64,000 nt of DNA, taken from positions 28,717,543-28,781,542 of the forward strand of contig CM042092.1 in the NCBI GenBank assembly GCA_023512835.1. Direction: 5' to 3'. Source of the DNA: Taxillus chinensis (Eukaryota > Streptophyta > Magnoliopsida > Santalales > Loranthaceae). Every line of letters begins with the position of its first letter. The stretch's first letter is position 1. The position numbers and the translations under genes were made by a program. The notes beneath the pieces are model-generated. The model saw only the letters and a list, made by a program, of their open reading frames with translations. It was not told where the DNA came from and did not search any database. This document shows positions 21,896 through 34,330 of the stretch, piece by piece.

Positions 21896-24800
21896 TTGCC
21901 GGATCACTTGAAGTCAAAGATCAATCAAAGCAAGTGGATCCTTGATAGTGGATGCTCCGGACATATGACGGGTGACCAGGACTCGCTTGTAGAAGTTAAT
22001 GATAAACAAGGTCCATCCGTTTCTTATGGCGACAACAGCAAAGGTAAGACCGTCGGGTATGGCACTTTAACTAACGGTTGTGTATCAATCACTAAAGTTG
22101 CACTAGTCGAAGGTTTAAAGCGTAATTTGCTAATTGTCGGTAAACTATGTGACAAACGATTTATTGTTTCCTTTTTGTCCAACACCAGATAAGAAGAGAA
22201 AACTTATCCGGAGATGTTAAGTTATCCGGATCAAGAGATGGGGACATATATTCGGTGGTCTTAAGAAATAATTCTTCGACCTTGTATGCTTCCTCACGAA
22301 AGCAACAAGATGAAGATAGTTGGTTATGGCACAAGCGATGCGCACATTTAAATTTTAAGACTTTGTCTAAATTGGCGTCACTTGATCTTGTCACCTGGTC
22401 TACCCAAACTCAAGTTCTCCAGAGACACTCTCTGTCGAGAATGCCAACTTGGTAAACAGACCAAACACGGCTTTAAGAGCAAATCGTTAACTCAATAACT
22501 ACTCCTCTCGCAACTTCTTCATATGGACCTATGTGGTCCTATATCTCGGTTTCATCACTAGTCAGTGCGAGATATACTCTTGTGGTTATCGATGATTACA
22601 CCAGGATACACATGGGTGATGTCCTGAAATCAAAGGATCAAACTTTTGAACATCTTGTAGATCTCTTCACTGGATAAGCAACTCACAAGGATCGAGCATT
22701 AAATGCATCAGGAGTGATCATGGTATGAATTTGACTTTTCGGAAATGAGATCATATTGTTCGAAACGGGGCATCCAAGATGACTTCTCTGCTCCCGAACC
22801 CCACAACAAAATGGGGTAGCTGAGCGCAAGAATCGAACTTTAGTTGAAGCTGGTAGATCCATGTTAGCCAGGGGCAATGCTTCCTCTCGGCCTATGGGTC
22901 AAGTTGTGTCCACCGCCTGCTATGTTCCAGAACAGAACTCTAATAAATAAATCTACCATGAAAACACCCTATGAGATGTGGAGAGGACGAAAACCTTCCA
23001 TTTCACATTTCAGAGCCTTTGGGTGTACTTGCTATATCTTGATAAATGGCAAAGAGACCCGGAATAAATTTGAACCAAAAATCGATGATGGGATTTTTGT
23101 CGGGTACTCACTTCATAGCAAGGCTTATCGGGTCTTCAATAGAAAACTTTTTAAAGTTGAAGAATCTATCCATGTAACCTTTGATGAAACTAATCTTGTT
23201 TGGTCAAAAGTCGGTCCTTCAAATTCCAATATGCAGGTCATGGACAGCAACGTCGATTACTCGAAGTTTATGAATATTCCCGCTACACATCCTTGACCGG
23301 TATCCTGACCAACCACGTGGCATCAGCGAAACACAACGAAATTCTATGGATGATGCTACGGATGACTCGACTCCGGACTACCATTTAGCTCCTGGACAAA
23401 CTCCTACGGATACACAAAATTCCGGAGCACTTTCAAGTCCGTCCGGACTAGTTAACACCGCAAGAAATAGAACTGAACCAACCAGTTCATCCGTACCTCT
23501 AAATACGGAAACATCTACTCCGGACGAAGCTCAACCAGTCGATACAACTGAACCACCCAACTGGAAGAGCTTCAAATTGTTCAAGATCAACCAACACACG
23601 CACGAATTATAGATGGACCCGAAACCATCCCTCGGATCAAGTGATTGGTGATCCTACCGTTGGTGTAAGAACAAGAGCAGCCACCTCAAACATGAGTCTT
23701 TACTCATGCTTTCTATCTCAAATAGAACCAAAGGTGGTAGATGAAGCTCTTCAAGATTCAAACTGGATAGAGGCCATGCAAGAAGATTTGAATCAATTTA
23801 AGAGAAATAATGTGTGGACCTTAGTACCAAGGCCTAAGTCTCAACAAGTCATTGGCGTTAAATGGGTGTTCCGGAACAAGCTTGATTCGGATGGAATAGT
23901 AATCCGGAACAAAGCGACTGGTAGCCAAAGGATATCGTCAAGAAGAAGGAATAGATTATGATGAAACCTTTGCTCCGGTCGCAAGACTTGAGGCAATCCG
24001 AATGTTTCGGCGTATGCTTCATATGAAAACTTCATAGTTTATCAAATGGACGTCAAGAGCGCATTCCTGAATGGAGACCTTCAAGAGGAGGTGTATGTTG
24101 AACAACCTCCCCTGGCTTCATTGAACCTAAGGCAGGACATCTTGTCTACAAACTTCAGAAAGCTCTATATGGTTTGAAGCAAGCTCCAAGAGCCTGGTAC
24201 GACACACTTTCGAATTCCTACTTGCTCATAACTTCCAAAAAGGGAAGATAGACACCACCCTATTTCTACGACAAGAGAAAGGACACACTCGATCGTACAA
24301 ATATACGTGGACGATATCATTTTCGGATCAACGAATCCGAAGCTTTGTAAAGAGTTTGCTAAGTTGATGACAGGCAAGTTTGAAATGAGCATGATGGGAG
24401 AACCGTCCTACTTCCTTGGAATTGAAGTCAAACAATTAAAGGAAGGAATCTTTATCAATCAGGCTAAGTACACTCGCGATCTTATTAAGAAGTTTGGTAT
24501 GGAAGGTTCATCTCCCGTCAAAACTCCTATGCTGTCGGTGCCAAGTTAGATCCGGATGTGGACGGCATATCGGTAAATGTGACCGACTACAGAGGGGATG
24601 ATCGGCTCCTTGCTCTATCTTACGACAAGTCGCCCGGACATTATGTTTGCAACTTGCATTTGTGCTCGATATCAGGCAAATCCCAAGGAGTCACATATGC
24701 TTCATGTAAAACGGATATTAAGGTATCTCAAAGGGACGATGAATTTGGGCCTCCGGTACCCAAAGGAGTCCAACTTCACCTTATCCGGGTACTCGATGCC

Positions 24801-25249
24801 GACTTCCACTGGATGTCGCATCGACAGGAAAAGCACAAGCGGTACGTGTCGGTTTCTTGGAAATAGATTGATCTCATGGTTCAGAAGAAGCGAGAATTCG
24901 TATCAACTTCTACAGTGAGGCGGAATATATAGTCTTTGGAAGTTTTGCACACGACTACTTTGGATGCAAAGTCAACTTGCTTGACTACGGATTCACCATG
25001 TCCTCTATTCCACTTTACTGTGACAACACTAGTGCAATTGCCATCAGCAACAATCCTGTCATGCATCCTAAGACGAAGCACATTGAGGTCCGATATCACT
25101 TCATACGCGATCATGTTCTTAAAAACCATATTTCACTGGAACATGTTGCCACTGAAGATCAATTAGCAGACATATTTACAAAGCCCCTACCTGATGCGAG
25201 GTTTTCTGAACTACTCTTCCGACTAGGTATGCTCGACTTCTCTGCATAG
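21896..25249 (+). pseudogene. SIR-B pol: protease, integrase, reverse transcriptase, RNase H
   Basis: Protease motif WILDSGCSGHMTGD at about 21935-21976. Integrase zinc-binding region (LWHKRCAHLNFKTL, then a Cys pair) at about 22325-22450, core to about 23000, followed by KTPYEMWRGRKPSISHF (about 22960-23010). A Ser/Thr/Pro-rich linker lies at about 23200-23600. Reverse transcriptase runs about 23700-24550 (VDDIIFGSTNPKL near 24310). RNase H ends with TKPLPDARFSELLFRLGM and a stop at 25249. At least eight frame breaks are visible, many of them single missing or extra bases relative to SIR-A and SIR-C. Domain order (integrase before reverse transcriptase) places it firmly in Copia. Confidence 0.9.
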
Positions 25250-26922
25250 TTTCTCATTTGAATTACACAACAGTATATTTACTCACAGACCATGCATTGT
25301 ATGTTTACTGAAAGTAGTAGAAACTCACTGACTGTATTGCTGATCATACTTACTGTTCAACGGTTTCATGCTTCTGATATTAATCTCAACCTCATTATGG
25401 GAGGATGCTTGCGTTTCCCGACTGAAGTCGTTTAAAGCTAACATAATTACAGATTATATGATTTATCTCAGTCGGCTTCATGATCTTCACATCCATTAAT
25501 CACCACATAACCAAAGCATGTTCATTTAGATTACTCTATTAACGTGCATAGTTGAAGAAGTGAAATGGGCTAGCTTGGAATGCCTGGTGGATGAATACAC
25601 AAACGCATTCTGATCAGCTTCTGAAGTATAGCTTACTAATAAGATAGACAGTGCTGAACTACAAATTGGAACGGTCAACCGAGAGGATTGCACAATCTAC
25701 GGGGGAGAAAATGCTTTATATTTTATTCAGTAATACCCCCGTATATGTCTCATGACCTTTTGCCCTGATGTCTATCCGAGGGGGAGCTTTTCATTGAGAG
25801 GATTAAATGATCTACGGGGGAGCAGCAATGAACCCCTAATATGTCTCGGATTCTCCCTCCTCTACATCGTTACTTCGGATCTGACTGGACATGCTGTTTT
25901 AAATCGGAAAAGTGGCATGTGTGGATGTACTTTCTTTCTTCAACCATGCATTTTAATCGACTAATCATCTGCATTCTTTTGACGTGTGTTCACCTTATCA
26001 TTTCACACTCATGAATCCTAATGACGCCAAATCATATGATCTTTAATTAATCTTAGCTACGCTGTTCAGCAAGACGGTTTCGCTATGTTGACCTATATGA
26101 ACCTGTGTATTGCTATCTGACATATGCCCTGACTCAGTAATATTGATCACTTTCACATTGCGTACGTCTACTAAAATTCCTTGCCATGCATGAGTTCTGT
26201 TTCTTATTAGTTCGGATTATGTTGCTTTTCACTGACTATCTTCACTAATCCGTACTAATCCTTGCCTGTTCAGCTTTTGTATTTTCCGTATATCTTTATT
26301 TAGCTACAGGTTCAGATTTTCTTTGCAACCATATTGATAAATCCAGTCCATAGTCTCGGATTTGAAGTGTTGTGGTACTTCTCTTCTCTTCGACTTATCG
26401 ACTGCAAAGGAATCTACTCTACATTCTCACCAAACTCTGTTTATGACGGACAAGGTCTATTATTCATCCGGATACTCTTTCACGAATATTATTAACTCCG
26501 GATGAGTGTCGGCTCTTTCCTCCGGACTCCTGACTTTGTTCAATTGTGACAATCCACGTATACTCATTTGTCGCATGCTTTTGAGGAGGAATAATGATGA
26601 TTCATTAAATGCCTATCTCGGGTTGCACATACACTTCTCTGGATGGCAACCAGCTGTAATCTCTACTTGGTCATACGGTCTCCACGACATCGTTTTATTC
26701 GGAGACGCCTCGATATCCAGACAAATGACATCAGCATGTCGCGCGGGTCCCCACCTCACTCCCACATTCCCTAGACCCGCCGACATTTGCGGACTCGGTC
26801 TTATATGTTTCGATCATTCTGCGAAGCACGAGTATTGCTCATTTCAAATCCTTAACCCTCTCGTTGCTCCTTCTACTTGTCAAGACCTCACCTTTCCTCT
26901 TTCCCTTCCCATCAAATCTGCA
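25250..26922 (+). other. SIR-B noncoding spacer upstream of the extra ORF
   Basis: About 1.67 kb, no credible ORF, homologous along its length to the SIR-A and SIR-C spacers. It contains GGGAGGATGCTTGCG (about 25399), two GGGGGAG purine tracts within stem-loop units (25698-25743 and about 25796-25845) and a pyrimidine-rich run just before the ATG at 26923. Confidence 0.6.
25698..25743 (+). other. stem-loop in SIR-B spacer (TACGGGGG / CCCCCGTA)
   Basis: Perfect 8-base arms at 25698-25705 and 25736-25743 with a 30-base loop. The same structure in SIR-A uses an A-T pair where this has C-G. SIR-C keeps it with a one-base bulge (41164-41171 and 41123-41131 on the minus strand). The 5' arm continues as GGGGGAGAAAA, also a plausible internal polypurine tract. 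Confidence 0.5.
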
Positions 26923-29684
26923 ATGGCACCCAGAATCTTTCTTTCCTGGCGTTACTCCTGGCCATCTTGTCGATTGGAATGTTGTTTCCCGATCCTCCGG
27001 ATTGGTTTCTCCAGCTTCGCCCTCTTCTTGAAGCCTCGCACATACTCTACCTGGTCTCCAATCCCATCGATCTTCTTATCGATGACATACTTGAGTATTA
27101 CCAACGGATTCGCCGCACCAAAGATTCCATCACTTCTTATGTCCACGGTGAATCCATCGTCATCACTCCGGCTGTTCTCCGCGCCGCTCTTCACCTTCCT
27201 CTTGGTGAACCACAACGTCCGGATGCCGAACCGATGGCGGCTTCTATGGGGTGCACGATCAAAGGAAAGGAATACAAGGTGAAATCCTTCCAGGGTCGCT
27301 ATCGATGTATGGCGACTATTCTAAGTCGATGCCCATCGGCTCGCACATCCGCCCTGGACTCAGTTCCGTACGATCTTCTACTGGCCATGTACGGCGTCTT
27401 TGAAGGTCTTCCAATGGATTGGGGGATGTTCTTATTTCGTTTGCTACAAAATGGTCCCAAAAACCATTCCTTCGGGCGCATCCTCAGCATTGTCTTCTGG
27501 CATCTTCGTCCGGACCATTTCGCCCAAGTTGATGGTGTCTCGTTTCCCTCGGCTCTTTACCTTCGTCACCTTACGCCGGACGGGAACATGACCGCTCGCC
27601 GACCCAATGTAGCTCTCCGCGTTCTCCCTGCCCCGAACAACAAGGCGGCTACGTTGGTGACCCCTCCGACGCCCAAGCCCACGAGGTCGACTTCGCACAC
27701 CGATCCTCTCGGATTCGGTCCGTTCGCGCGCCCTCCCACTCACGGGCCTCCCGCCCAAGTGTCCGTGCTGACCCGTCCGAGGTTGCGGGGCCCTCTCGGC
27801 GCAAGTGTGTCTAAAGCTGTTTCCTCCGCCCCTCTCTCGCCGATGTCCCCACTCCCTCTCCATCCGCTATAGCCGCTGCGGTTGATACCGTTGTTCTCGT
27901 CGCCACCGCCGATGTCCCAGTTGCTTCTCCAGGAAGCCCCCTTGCCTCCTCTACCTCAACCCCGAGATTACCTTGACCATCTCTCCGTCGACACCCTCAC
28001 GGACCTCTGGCTCCGTTTCAGCCTAGCCCACACCTCTTCCTTTCTCGACACCGATCTCCGGGTGTTTTACACCCGCCATACCCAATCCCCGGAGACTATG
28101 CTCATCCGGAATCCGGACCACGGCTTTCTTACGCCGGCCGCCATTCCCGATGTGTCGTTCCCTACGCCCTCCGGCCCAGTCCCTGCTACCCGAAGTCCCT
28201 CTACCGCTAAGGCTGGACCCTCTTCTCCCGCCACCGCGATTCCCGTGGTTGACTTGTCCGGTCAAAGCGGGTCTCTTGCTCCGGATGCCTCCATTGCTCC
28301 GGATGCCTCCGAAGCTCCGGATGCCTCGATGCTCCGGATGCTCCCTGGTCTGCTGCTACTCCCTGGGACTCCTCTGCCCACCGCACTCCTGCTCCTGTTC
28401 ATGCGGGGGAGTCCTCCAAAGCTCCGGAGTTCGCACTTGGGCGTGCCTCTTTTGGCACGGTCCACTCTGATGCTGTGCTTTCCGCTCAGCTGGACCGCCA
28501 TGCCCACGCTCAAAGCGCCCAAATCTCCGCCATCGCTGCCAAAGTTGATGCCCTCGGCGCCCAACTCCTCTCCGCCCTCACTGACTCCTCTACTTCCATT
28601 GAGCAGAAAATGGATCTTGTCGCCACCTCCGTTCATTCACTGTCTACTTCCTTCGCGGATCTGGCGCATACGATGGCTCGTCCTCCCGTTGCTTCCCGGC
28701 GATCTGCCAAACCGTGGGAGAAAGTGTCATCCGATCCGTCTACTCCTTCGCCCCACAACCATCTTCCCCGGACCGAGAAGCGGCCCGCCACTTCGGTGCT
28801 TCGGGGAGTTCAAATTCCCAAACGAAGCCGCTTCTCTCAACCAAGCTCCTCTACCGCACCTCGAGCTCCTCCTCCATCCTCCTCATCCGTGCTGATACCT
28901 TTCTCCCATCCTATACGGAGTTTGACCCGTCCGATGCGGATGGAAGCTTGCGCAAGGCAATGAAAGCCTATCTTGCGTCTTCTGCCGAGAGAAGATGTCT
29001 TTTCGAAATGTATCCTTTCTCTCCGGCCGACATTCGGACTCTTTGTTCGGAGAAAGGACTCTTTACTACGAAGACATTGACAACTTCTCGAGGGCTGCTA
29101 AGATGGAGATGAGGCTGTTTCCATCTCTTTACGAAGATGGGCACTTGTTTGAAGTTCTGCCATGTTGGAATGAGGGCTATCTTCCCGGTGTGGAGTTAAT
29201 TCAGACTTACATTGACGGAACTGCTGAGGATAGCAAGCCATGGAAAACTCTCTCAACCATCCTCATTCCGCACGGATCATGTCGCCACACTTCATGATGG
29301 TCGTCTTCATGATTCGGTCCAAGCGAGATGATTCTCATCGATTCTCATCAGGTTGTGGAGCACTTCGTTAGGAAGAATCAATGGGAACCTCTGTGTCTCG
29401 GACTAATCGAAGCCGTGAAGAAAGCCGGATTATATGAAGAGTTGGGTATCACACCCCTGCGTTCAACTGAGAAACTCAAGGCGACATTCTGGGGCAAGAA
29501 GCAAGTGCCACAACAGCCGGATGGAGATAGCTGCGGAGCCTTTGTTTGTCATTTCATCAAATCGTTCTTAATCGTGGACAAACATTGGAGCCAACACTCC
29601 ACCTTTACGATGCAGCAGACAATGGAGCTAAGAGAGAAGGCAGCAACTATGATCTTCAAGTATAGTAAGCCTTATGTACCTTAG
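26923..29684 (+). pseudogene. SIR-B extra ORF: N-terminal plant-transposon-like domain, coiled coil, Ulp1/C48-like protease
   Basis: About 900 codons in several frames (26923-27872, about 27882-28470, 28475-28963, 28995-29297, 29328-29684). N-terminal part: helical, with YVHGESIVITPAVLRAALHL, SFQGRYRCMATILSRC and SFGRILSIVFWHL, reminiscent of plant Transposase_32-type domains. Middle: Pro/Ser/Ala-rich. A coiled-coil-like segment (LDRHAHAQSAQISAIAAKVD) lies near 28490-28550. C-terminus: Ulp1-like fold with His (29288-29290), Asp (29340-29342), Gln six residues before the nucleophile, and Cys in DGDSCGAFVCHF (29532-29534). The His-Asp spacing is 17 residues in the unbroken frames of A and C. 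C48 enzymes cleave SUMO-type isopeptide bonds; the substrate here is unknown. It occupies the slot of the Sirevirus env-like ORF, but I see no clear membrane segment. Confidence 0.8.
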
Positions 29685-29827
29685 TGAAAAATCTGTATTA
29701 AGGCTGATTTGTATTTAGTTGCTGATTAATGAAATTGGTTGTGTTGTGTATTCTGTATGATATTCTTCTGCATCGCTTACCAGATCAGATTACAAAGGGT
29801 TTGGGCATATCCATAATTGGGGGAGAT
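29685..29827 (+). other. SIR-B 3' untranslated part with polypurine tract
   Basis: A short tail after the stop, ending ATAATTGGGGGAGAT (about 29813-29827) directly against the 3' LTR. GGGGGAGAT-TGTTGG is the plus-strand primer/LTR junction typical of this Copia group. Confidence 0.9.
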
Positions 29828-31098
29828 TGTTGGATCAAACCCAGAATTTGGATAATGCTTGATAAAGCCTTATGTAATTTGATCTGAGATCTTTTGTGTT
29901 TATTTGATTATTGCAGAAGGTATGTCACTAATCCAAAGTTGCACTCGTGAGAGCAAAGCTAAGGACAGGATACATAATCCTGATCCGGACAAGAGTTAGT
30001 GTCGTCAAACACTTGGTAAATAACCAAGTAACAAATACATACGGAATAAGGAACAATCCTACGGACTAAGAACTTAAAGGATAAGTGCGGAATAAGGAAG
30101 ATAAGTGCGGAATAAGGAAGATAAGTGCGGAATAAGGAAAATAAGTGCGGAGTAAGGAAAATAGATGCGGAGTAAAGAAACCAGATGCGGAGTAAGGAAT
30201 CCGGACTTATGACTCGCCCGGAGTAAGGAACTTACATACGGAGTAAGGAACTTACATTCGGAGTAAGGAACTTACATACGGAGTAAGGAACCTACATGCG
30301 GAGTAAGGAACTTACATGCGGAGTAAGGAACTTACATACGGAGTAAGGAACCTACATGCGGAGTAAGGAACTTACATGCGGAGTAAGGAAGCACGACACG
30401 GACTAAGGATTCCAAGATCGAATAGATACGGAGTAAGCAACCACCGACACGGAGTAACGTTCCAAGCTTCATTAACTACGGAGTAAGGAAAATTACACCG
30501 GACCAAGAAGACACTGCTCCAACAAAACCGCATTTAAAGTTATCAGCTCGTGCTGTCCCGATGTAAGACGAATGCATTTAGATCAAGAAGAATCTTACAC
30601 GTGGATCGTCCGGATATGTGGACACAACCTTAATTGTATCTCGGAACTCACAAAGACACTTATATTCTTCAAATCCAAGATCTTGAGCTCCACAATCCGC
30701 AGCAGTCAAGGCGGACAGATTACGAGGGATAGTTAGTGCGGAACGCATTCCGGAACTTCAAGTTCCAAGGTTGTCTTTTAGGAATGTTTTGTATAAATAT
30801 TCATACTTATACTTCATGTAAAGTGTGTGCTTAGGAGAGCTAAAGAAAACAGAAAATTAGAAAAAGAAACTTGGCTAGCGTGTGAGTTCATTGTTGTAAA
30901 CGAGTGTAAGAGAGTGTTTGCTTCTATTTTGTTGTAATCACCTTGTGATAATAAAACAAAATACTTCCACTATCCTGGTTATCTTCCGTAGATGATTCTA
31001 TCACTTAAACTAGATAAGTCTTTGTGTCTTGAGAGAAAAGAAAGAGTTTGAATAAGAGCCTATTCACCCCCCCCCCTTTAGGCTCCAAGGGACCATCA
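29828..31098 (+). repeat. 3' LTR of SIR-B
   Basis: 1,271 bp, TGTTGGATC to GGGACCATCA, followed by TSD AATAC (31099-31103). It differs from the 5' LTR by a handful of substitutions and by many one-base indels, plus one extra 20-bp GATAAGTGCGGAATAAGGAA unit (about 30079-30138). Confidence 0.95.
30219..30378 (+). repeat. 20-bp tandem repeats in the SIR-B 3' LTR
   Basis: Eight units of CGGAGTAAGGAACTTACATA type. Compared with the 5' LTR the variant order is shuffled (for example, the TT-ended unit is second rather than fourth). Confidence 0.9.
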
Positions 31099-31182
31099 AA
31101 TACACATCTCAACACATCACAAATAAGAACACATGTCTAAAAGACAATACAAATACACCAACCAACAGCCACCCCTCCACCC

Positions 31183-31260
31183 TGAAGATTGTTGGTCCTC
31201 GAACAACTCAGGGTGTGGCTCACGCATCATGGATTCGCGTTTCCATATTCCCTCCAGAGG
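31183..31260 (-). pseudogene. chromodomain tail of TEK-E pol
   Basis: A short frame reads GIWKRESMMREPHPELFEDQ. TEK-D ends its polyprotein with the corresponding WERESLMREQDPALFEDEQ. Upstream of this point the match to the chromodomain stops abruptly, so only the last 25 or so residues survive. Confidence 0.7.
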
Positions 31261-31289
31261 ACGTGTCGTCCGCGAAAAGACAATACACT

Positions 31290-34200
31290 TTCCATAATGC
31301 ACATGCTGATGCACATCGTCCACAACCATCCATTCACATACCCGCGAATGAAGATATCACACAATAACACACATGAAGGCACGTACCCACAGACCCAATA
31401 CAACACAGCAATGATAGGGAAACACATATTCTAATCTCACAAACAACCCTTGTTCTCCTCACCTAACACATGTCACAAGTATTCACGTCACGACGGTATA
31501 AGACATATACGCCCATCACCAACACGTTTAACGGATCACATAGGTCACAGAGTAACTCACATCATAAACACCACCACAAGGAACAACTCACAAACAAAAC
31601 ACTACTACACGTTTAATGTTCCACTGCCCATTCACCAACATCATACAAACTCATCCGCAGGGAGTGTCAAAGCAACACATAACACCCAAGAGCACAACCA
31701 GAACTAGAGCTTGGCCAATTAGCGTGCTGACAACAACTCATGTGAGCAAGTCTGACAACAGTGAGGTCGAGAAACCTCCCACGGATTCATTAAGACCCTG
31801 ACAACCGAACAAGGCCAACACCACAAGCCTATGCGTGAAACATCCATTCGCTAGAATTCATATGATTGAACGAGAAGTCACTACATCGACATATCAGGTA
31901 CTTGGCGTTAGACGCCTACTCGTGTCACAATAGGACCAACACTCCACAATGTAAAATACCTAACAATGACACCACTGAGATTTGATGTCAACGGACACCA
32001 ACAATTTACAACGCAGCCACACTCCATATGTAGACCTTACCCTGATAGCAAACACAAAGAGGTCACAAGGAAACACAAACAAACAAGAGAAAAGCATTAT
32101 GCAAACCACAATCAAAGTCCCACACAGGGATATCACCACAGCAGCACCTGCATCACAGCTGAAACCGCCTCACTCTATAGCGATACACGCAACAACAGAA
32201 CCCAACCAATGCCAAAGGGAACTCAAGATGACTTACAATCCAGGACACAACTACAGCAGGATGAAGTTTGCTCTCCACCAATTCGGTCACAGTCAACAAG
32301 ACGCCCAACGGAGTCCAAGGAGTAACTCAAAACAACAAATGCAGTACCATACACAACCACAGCAAGACCAAAATCCACCATCCTACTATCACCGGTCACC
32401 GACCGTGAGGATCGACGAAAAGAAGTCTGTGAACCAGAACAGAACCAGAACACTACACGATAACAGCTCTCGGACACTTCGTGCTAGCATCCTTGATCAC
32501 GGTTAAATAGGTATCCACTAAGGTCCCACAGCCTGCATACTAACTGAGGCATACACTACAGCCCAAGTGTTAACGCCTTTCCGAGTCGGCAAACACCAAA
32601 CGCATTGAAGTGGAACTTATCGGTGAAGTATAACTAACACAGCTCTCTCTCTGACCAGGAAAAATCCCCCCACCTGCAACAAGACAATTGATCCCTCTGT
32701 GTCGCCATTCACAGGTCACAAGGGAATCCTTAGCCCCTAGGACATACTCCACCTCATGGCCCACTAACCCTGCTATACCAACCGTCACGTCCTATCTCAT
32801 GTCCTATCTCAACACACCAACAAAACACTCAAACTGACCGAGAAATGCTCGGACTCTAGCCTCGGCTTAATGTGATCACCGCCATTCCTCCGGGTGGCGC
32901 AGAAACAAGACATGCAAACGCCTGATTCGGGACTTTCACGTAGTTCCTAAACACACCAACACCTTGATAGCATGAACCATCTCCCTTACCGCGTGATACT
33001 GTACATGAAAGGTTTCCAAGAGCACAAATGTAGGTCATCCGCCTACCAGCACTGCTCTAAAACATGCACCTTTGTGACATCCGCCCGACATAAATCGCTC
33101 CCCAAGGAGTAGCACTAATACCCCTTCCAAGCAAAAACTGCCAACTGACTCAATTCTGGGGATCAAACAACCCTTTTTTTTTTAACTTACCAACAGGTTT
33201 AATAACACCAGGACAAGGAAGAACATAAACAACGTCACTTCTAACACTCTTCCTCTTCCTCACACCACAGTTACTATACCAACACACCATGTCTCATCCT
33301 TCTCTACGCATATGTGTCGCAACACCCACACGTAGCAACTCCGCTATATACCTTTACCACTTATGCAATACATACAATAACACAATGCCACATTTTCTGC
33401 ACATTCTCAACTCATGCAACGAAACACAAGACTCCTAACGAGTAGAACGTACCAATTTTACACCTTCTCCTCAAGATACGAGACCAAAGGAATGGCCCTA
33501 CCATGCAAAAGCACACCCATGACCCCTAGAGAAATGTTTTCCAAATGTGGGTAAAAAGCCCGAACAAGGCCTGCCAAATCTCACTTGCTTACCTCTTTTT
33601 ACCAATTGGATGCATCGGGCACGACCCTTGAAACCCACTCACAGCCGATAGTTGAGCTCCAGAGCACCTCACATTTTACACGTGTGCATCCCCATTTCAC
33701 AACATGTTCTAAGAACATCACTCATGGTCTTTCACACTCGACAAACATGACACATGGCCACCGCTTGACCATCTGAGAACCCAGAACACCTATATAGTTA
33801 CTAACCAGAACTTGCAATGACCACTCTAGCCAATAAGATAACACTTCAAGGACTCTAAGAGCAGGCTATACTAGCTGCGTTTTCCCCTCAACCACAACGC
33901 TTGGAAAAGAAAGGTAACCATAGGAATATCCCTTTCAAGTAGTACTCCAATACACACCTCTATCCGCTGAAGAACATATTTCTATTAATCAAGGTTGCCA
34001 AGGAGGTGTCACACAATAACCCACAAGCCATCACCTCACACCTCAAGCTCTACTAGCTAGCCAGGCCTAAATTCCCTCCCACTAGAAAAAGGGTTGCCTA
34101 CAAGATTTGGTTACTTTGATTATCCACATGTGCCAAAATTGAATATCACTCACTTATAAAATCAACACCCATATTTTTTTATTAGTTACTCATTATTCTT

Positions 34201-34330
34201 CCAGCGTTATGAATCTATATTTACTCTTTTTACTCATTCATTTCCTAACAGGTCACCAACCACATCCATTCGAAATGCTAACTCAAACGTGACATGATAA
34301 AGTCCACCCTGCCTCACATAACTAGTACGA
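31290..34330. other. noncoding, C/A-rich internal sequence of TEK-E
   Basis: Strong strand asymmetry: the plus strand is rich in C and A and poor in G. The ORFs here (for example 31966-32325 and 31982-32506, in overlapping frames) are Gln/Thr/His/Pro-rich and match no retroelement domain, so I read them as composition artefacts. The block resembles the noncoding interior of LARD or TR-GAG type non-autonomous elements. A T-rich spot occurs at about 33174-33184. Confidence 0.55.

Larger units (their letters stand above)
18250..31098 (+). mobile_element. SIR-B: complete Sirevirus-like Copia element with an extra Ulp1-like ORF
   Basis: A 12.85-kb element with both LTRs (18250-19498, 29828-31098), an iMet primer site, a polypurine tract and a perfect TSD AATAC (18245-18249 and 31099-31103). 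Internal order: gag, protease, integrase, reverse transcriptase, RNase H, spacer, extra ORF. The empty site survives in the inverted copy at 34713-35000, which proves the insertion boundaries. The LTRs are nearly identical, so the insertion is young. Even so, gag, pol and the extra ORF are each broken by several one-base indels: either real decay, mobilisation in trans, or residual sequence error. Confidence 0.95.

Noticed and set aside
26506..27282. 258-codon ORF as a separate gene before the SIR-B third ORF
   Set aside because: It is a shifted frame across the spacer end and the start of the third ORF; the conserved start is MAP at 26923.
26923..29684. Third ORF as a typical Sirevirus env-like glycoprotein
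   Set aside because: No convincing signal peptide or membrane segment, whereas the C-terminal motif spacing fits a C48 protease. The slot is the same, the content is not.
31966..32506. Overlapping 119- and 174-codon ORFs in TEK-E
   Set aside because: Gln/Thr/His/Pro-rich in two frames at once, caused by the G-poor strand; no retroelement or host domain.
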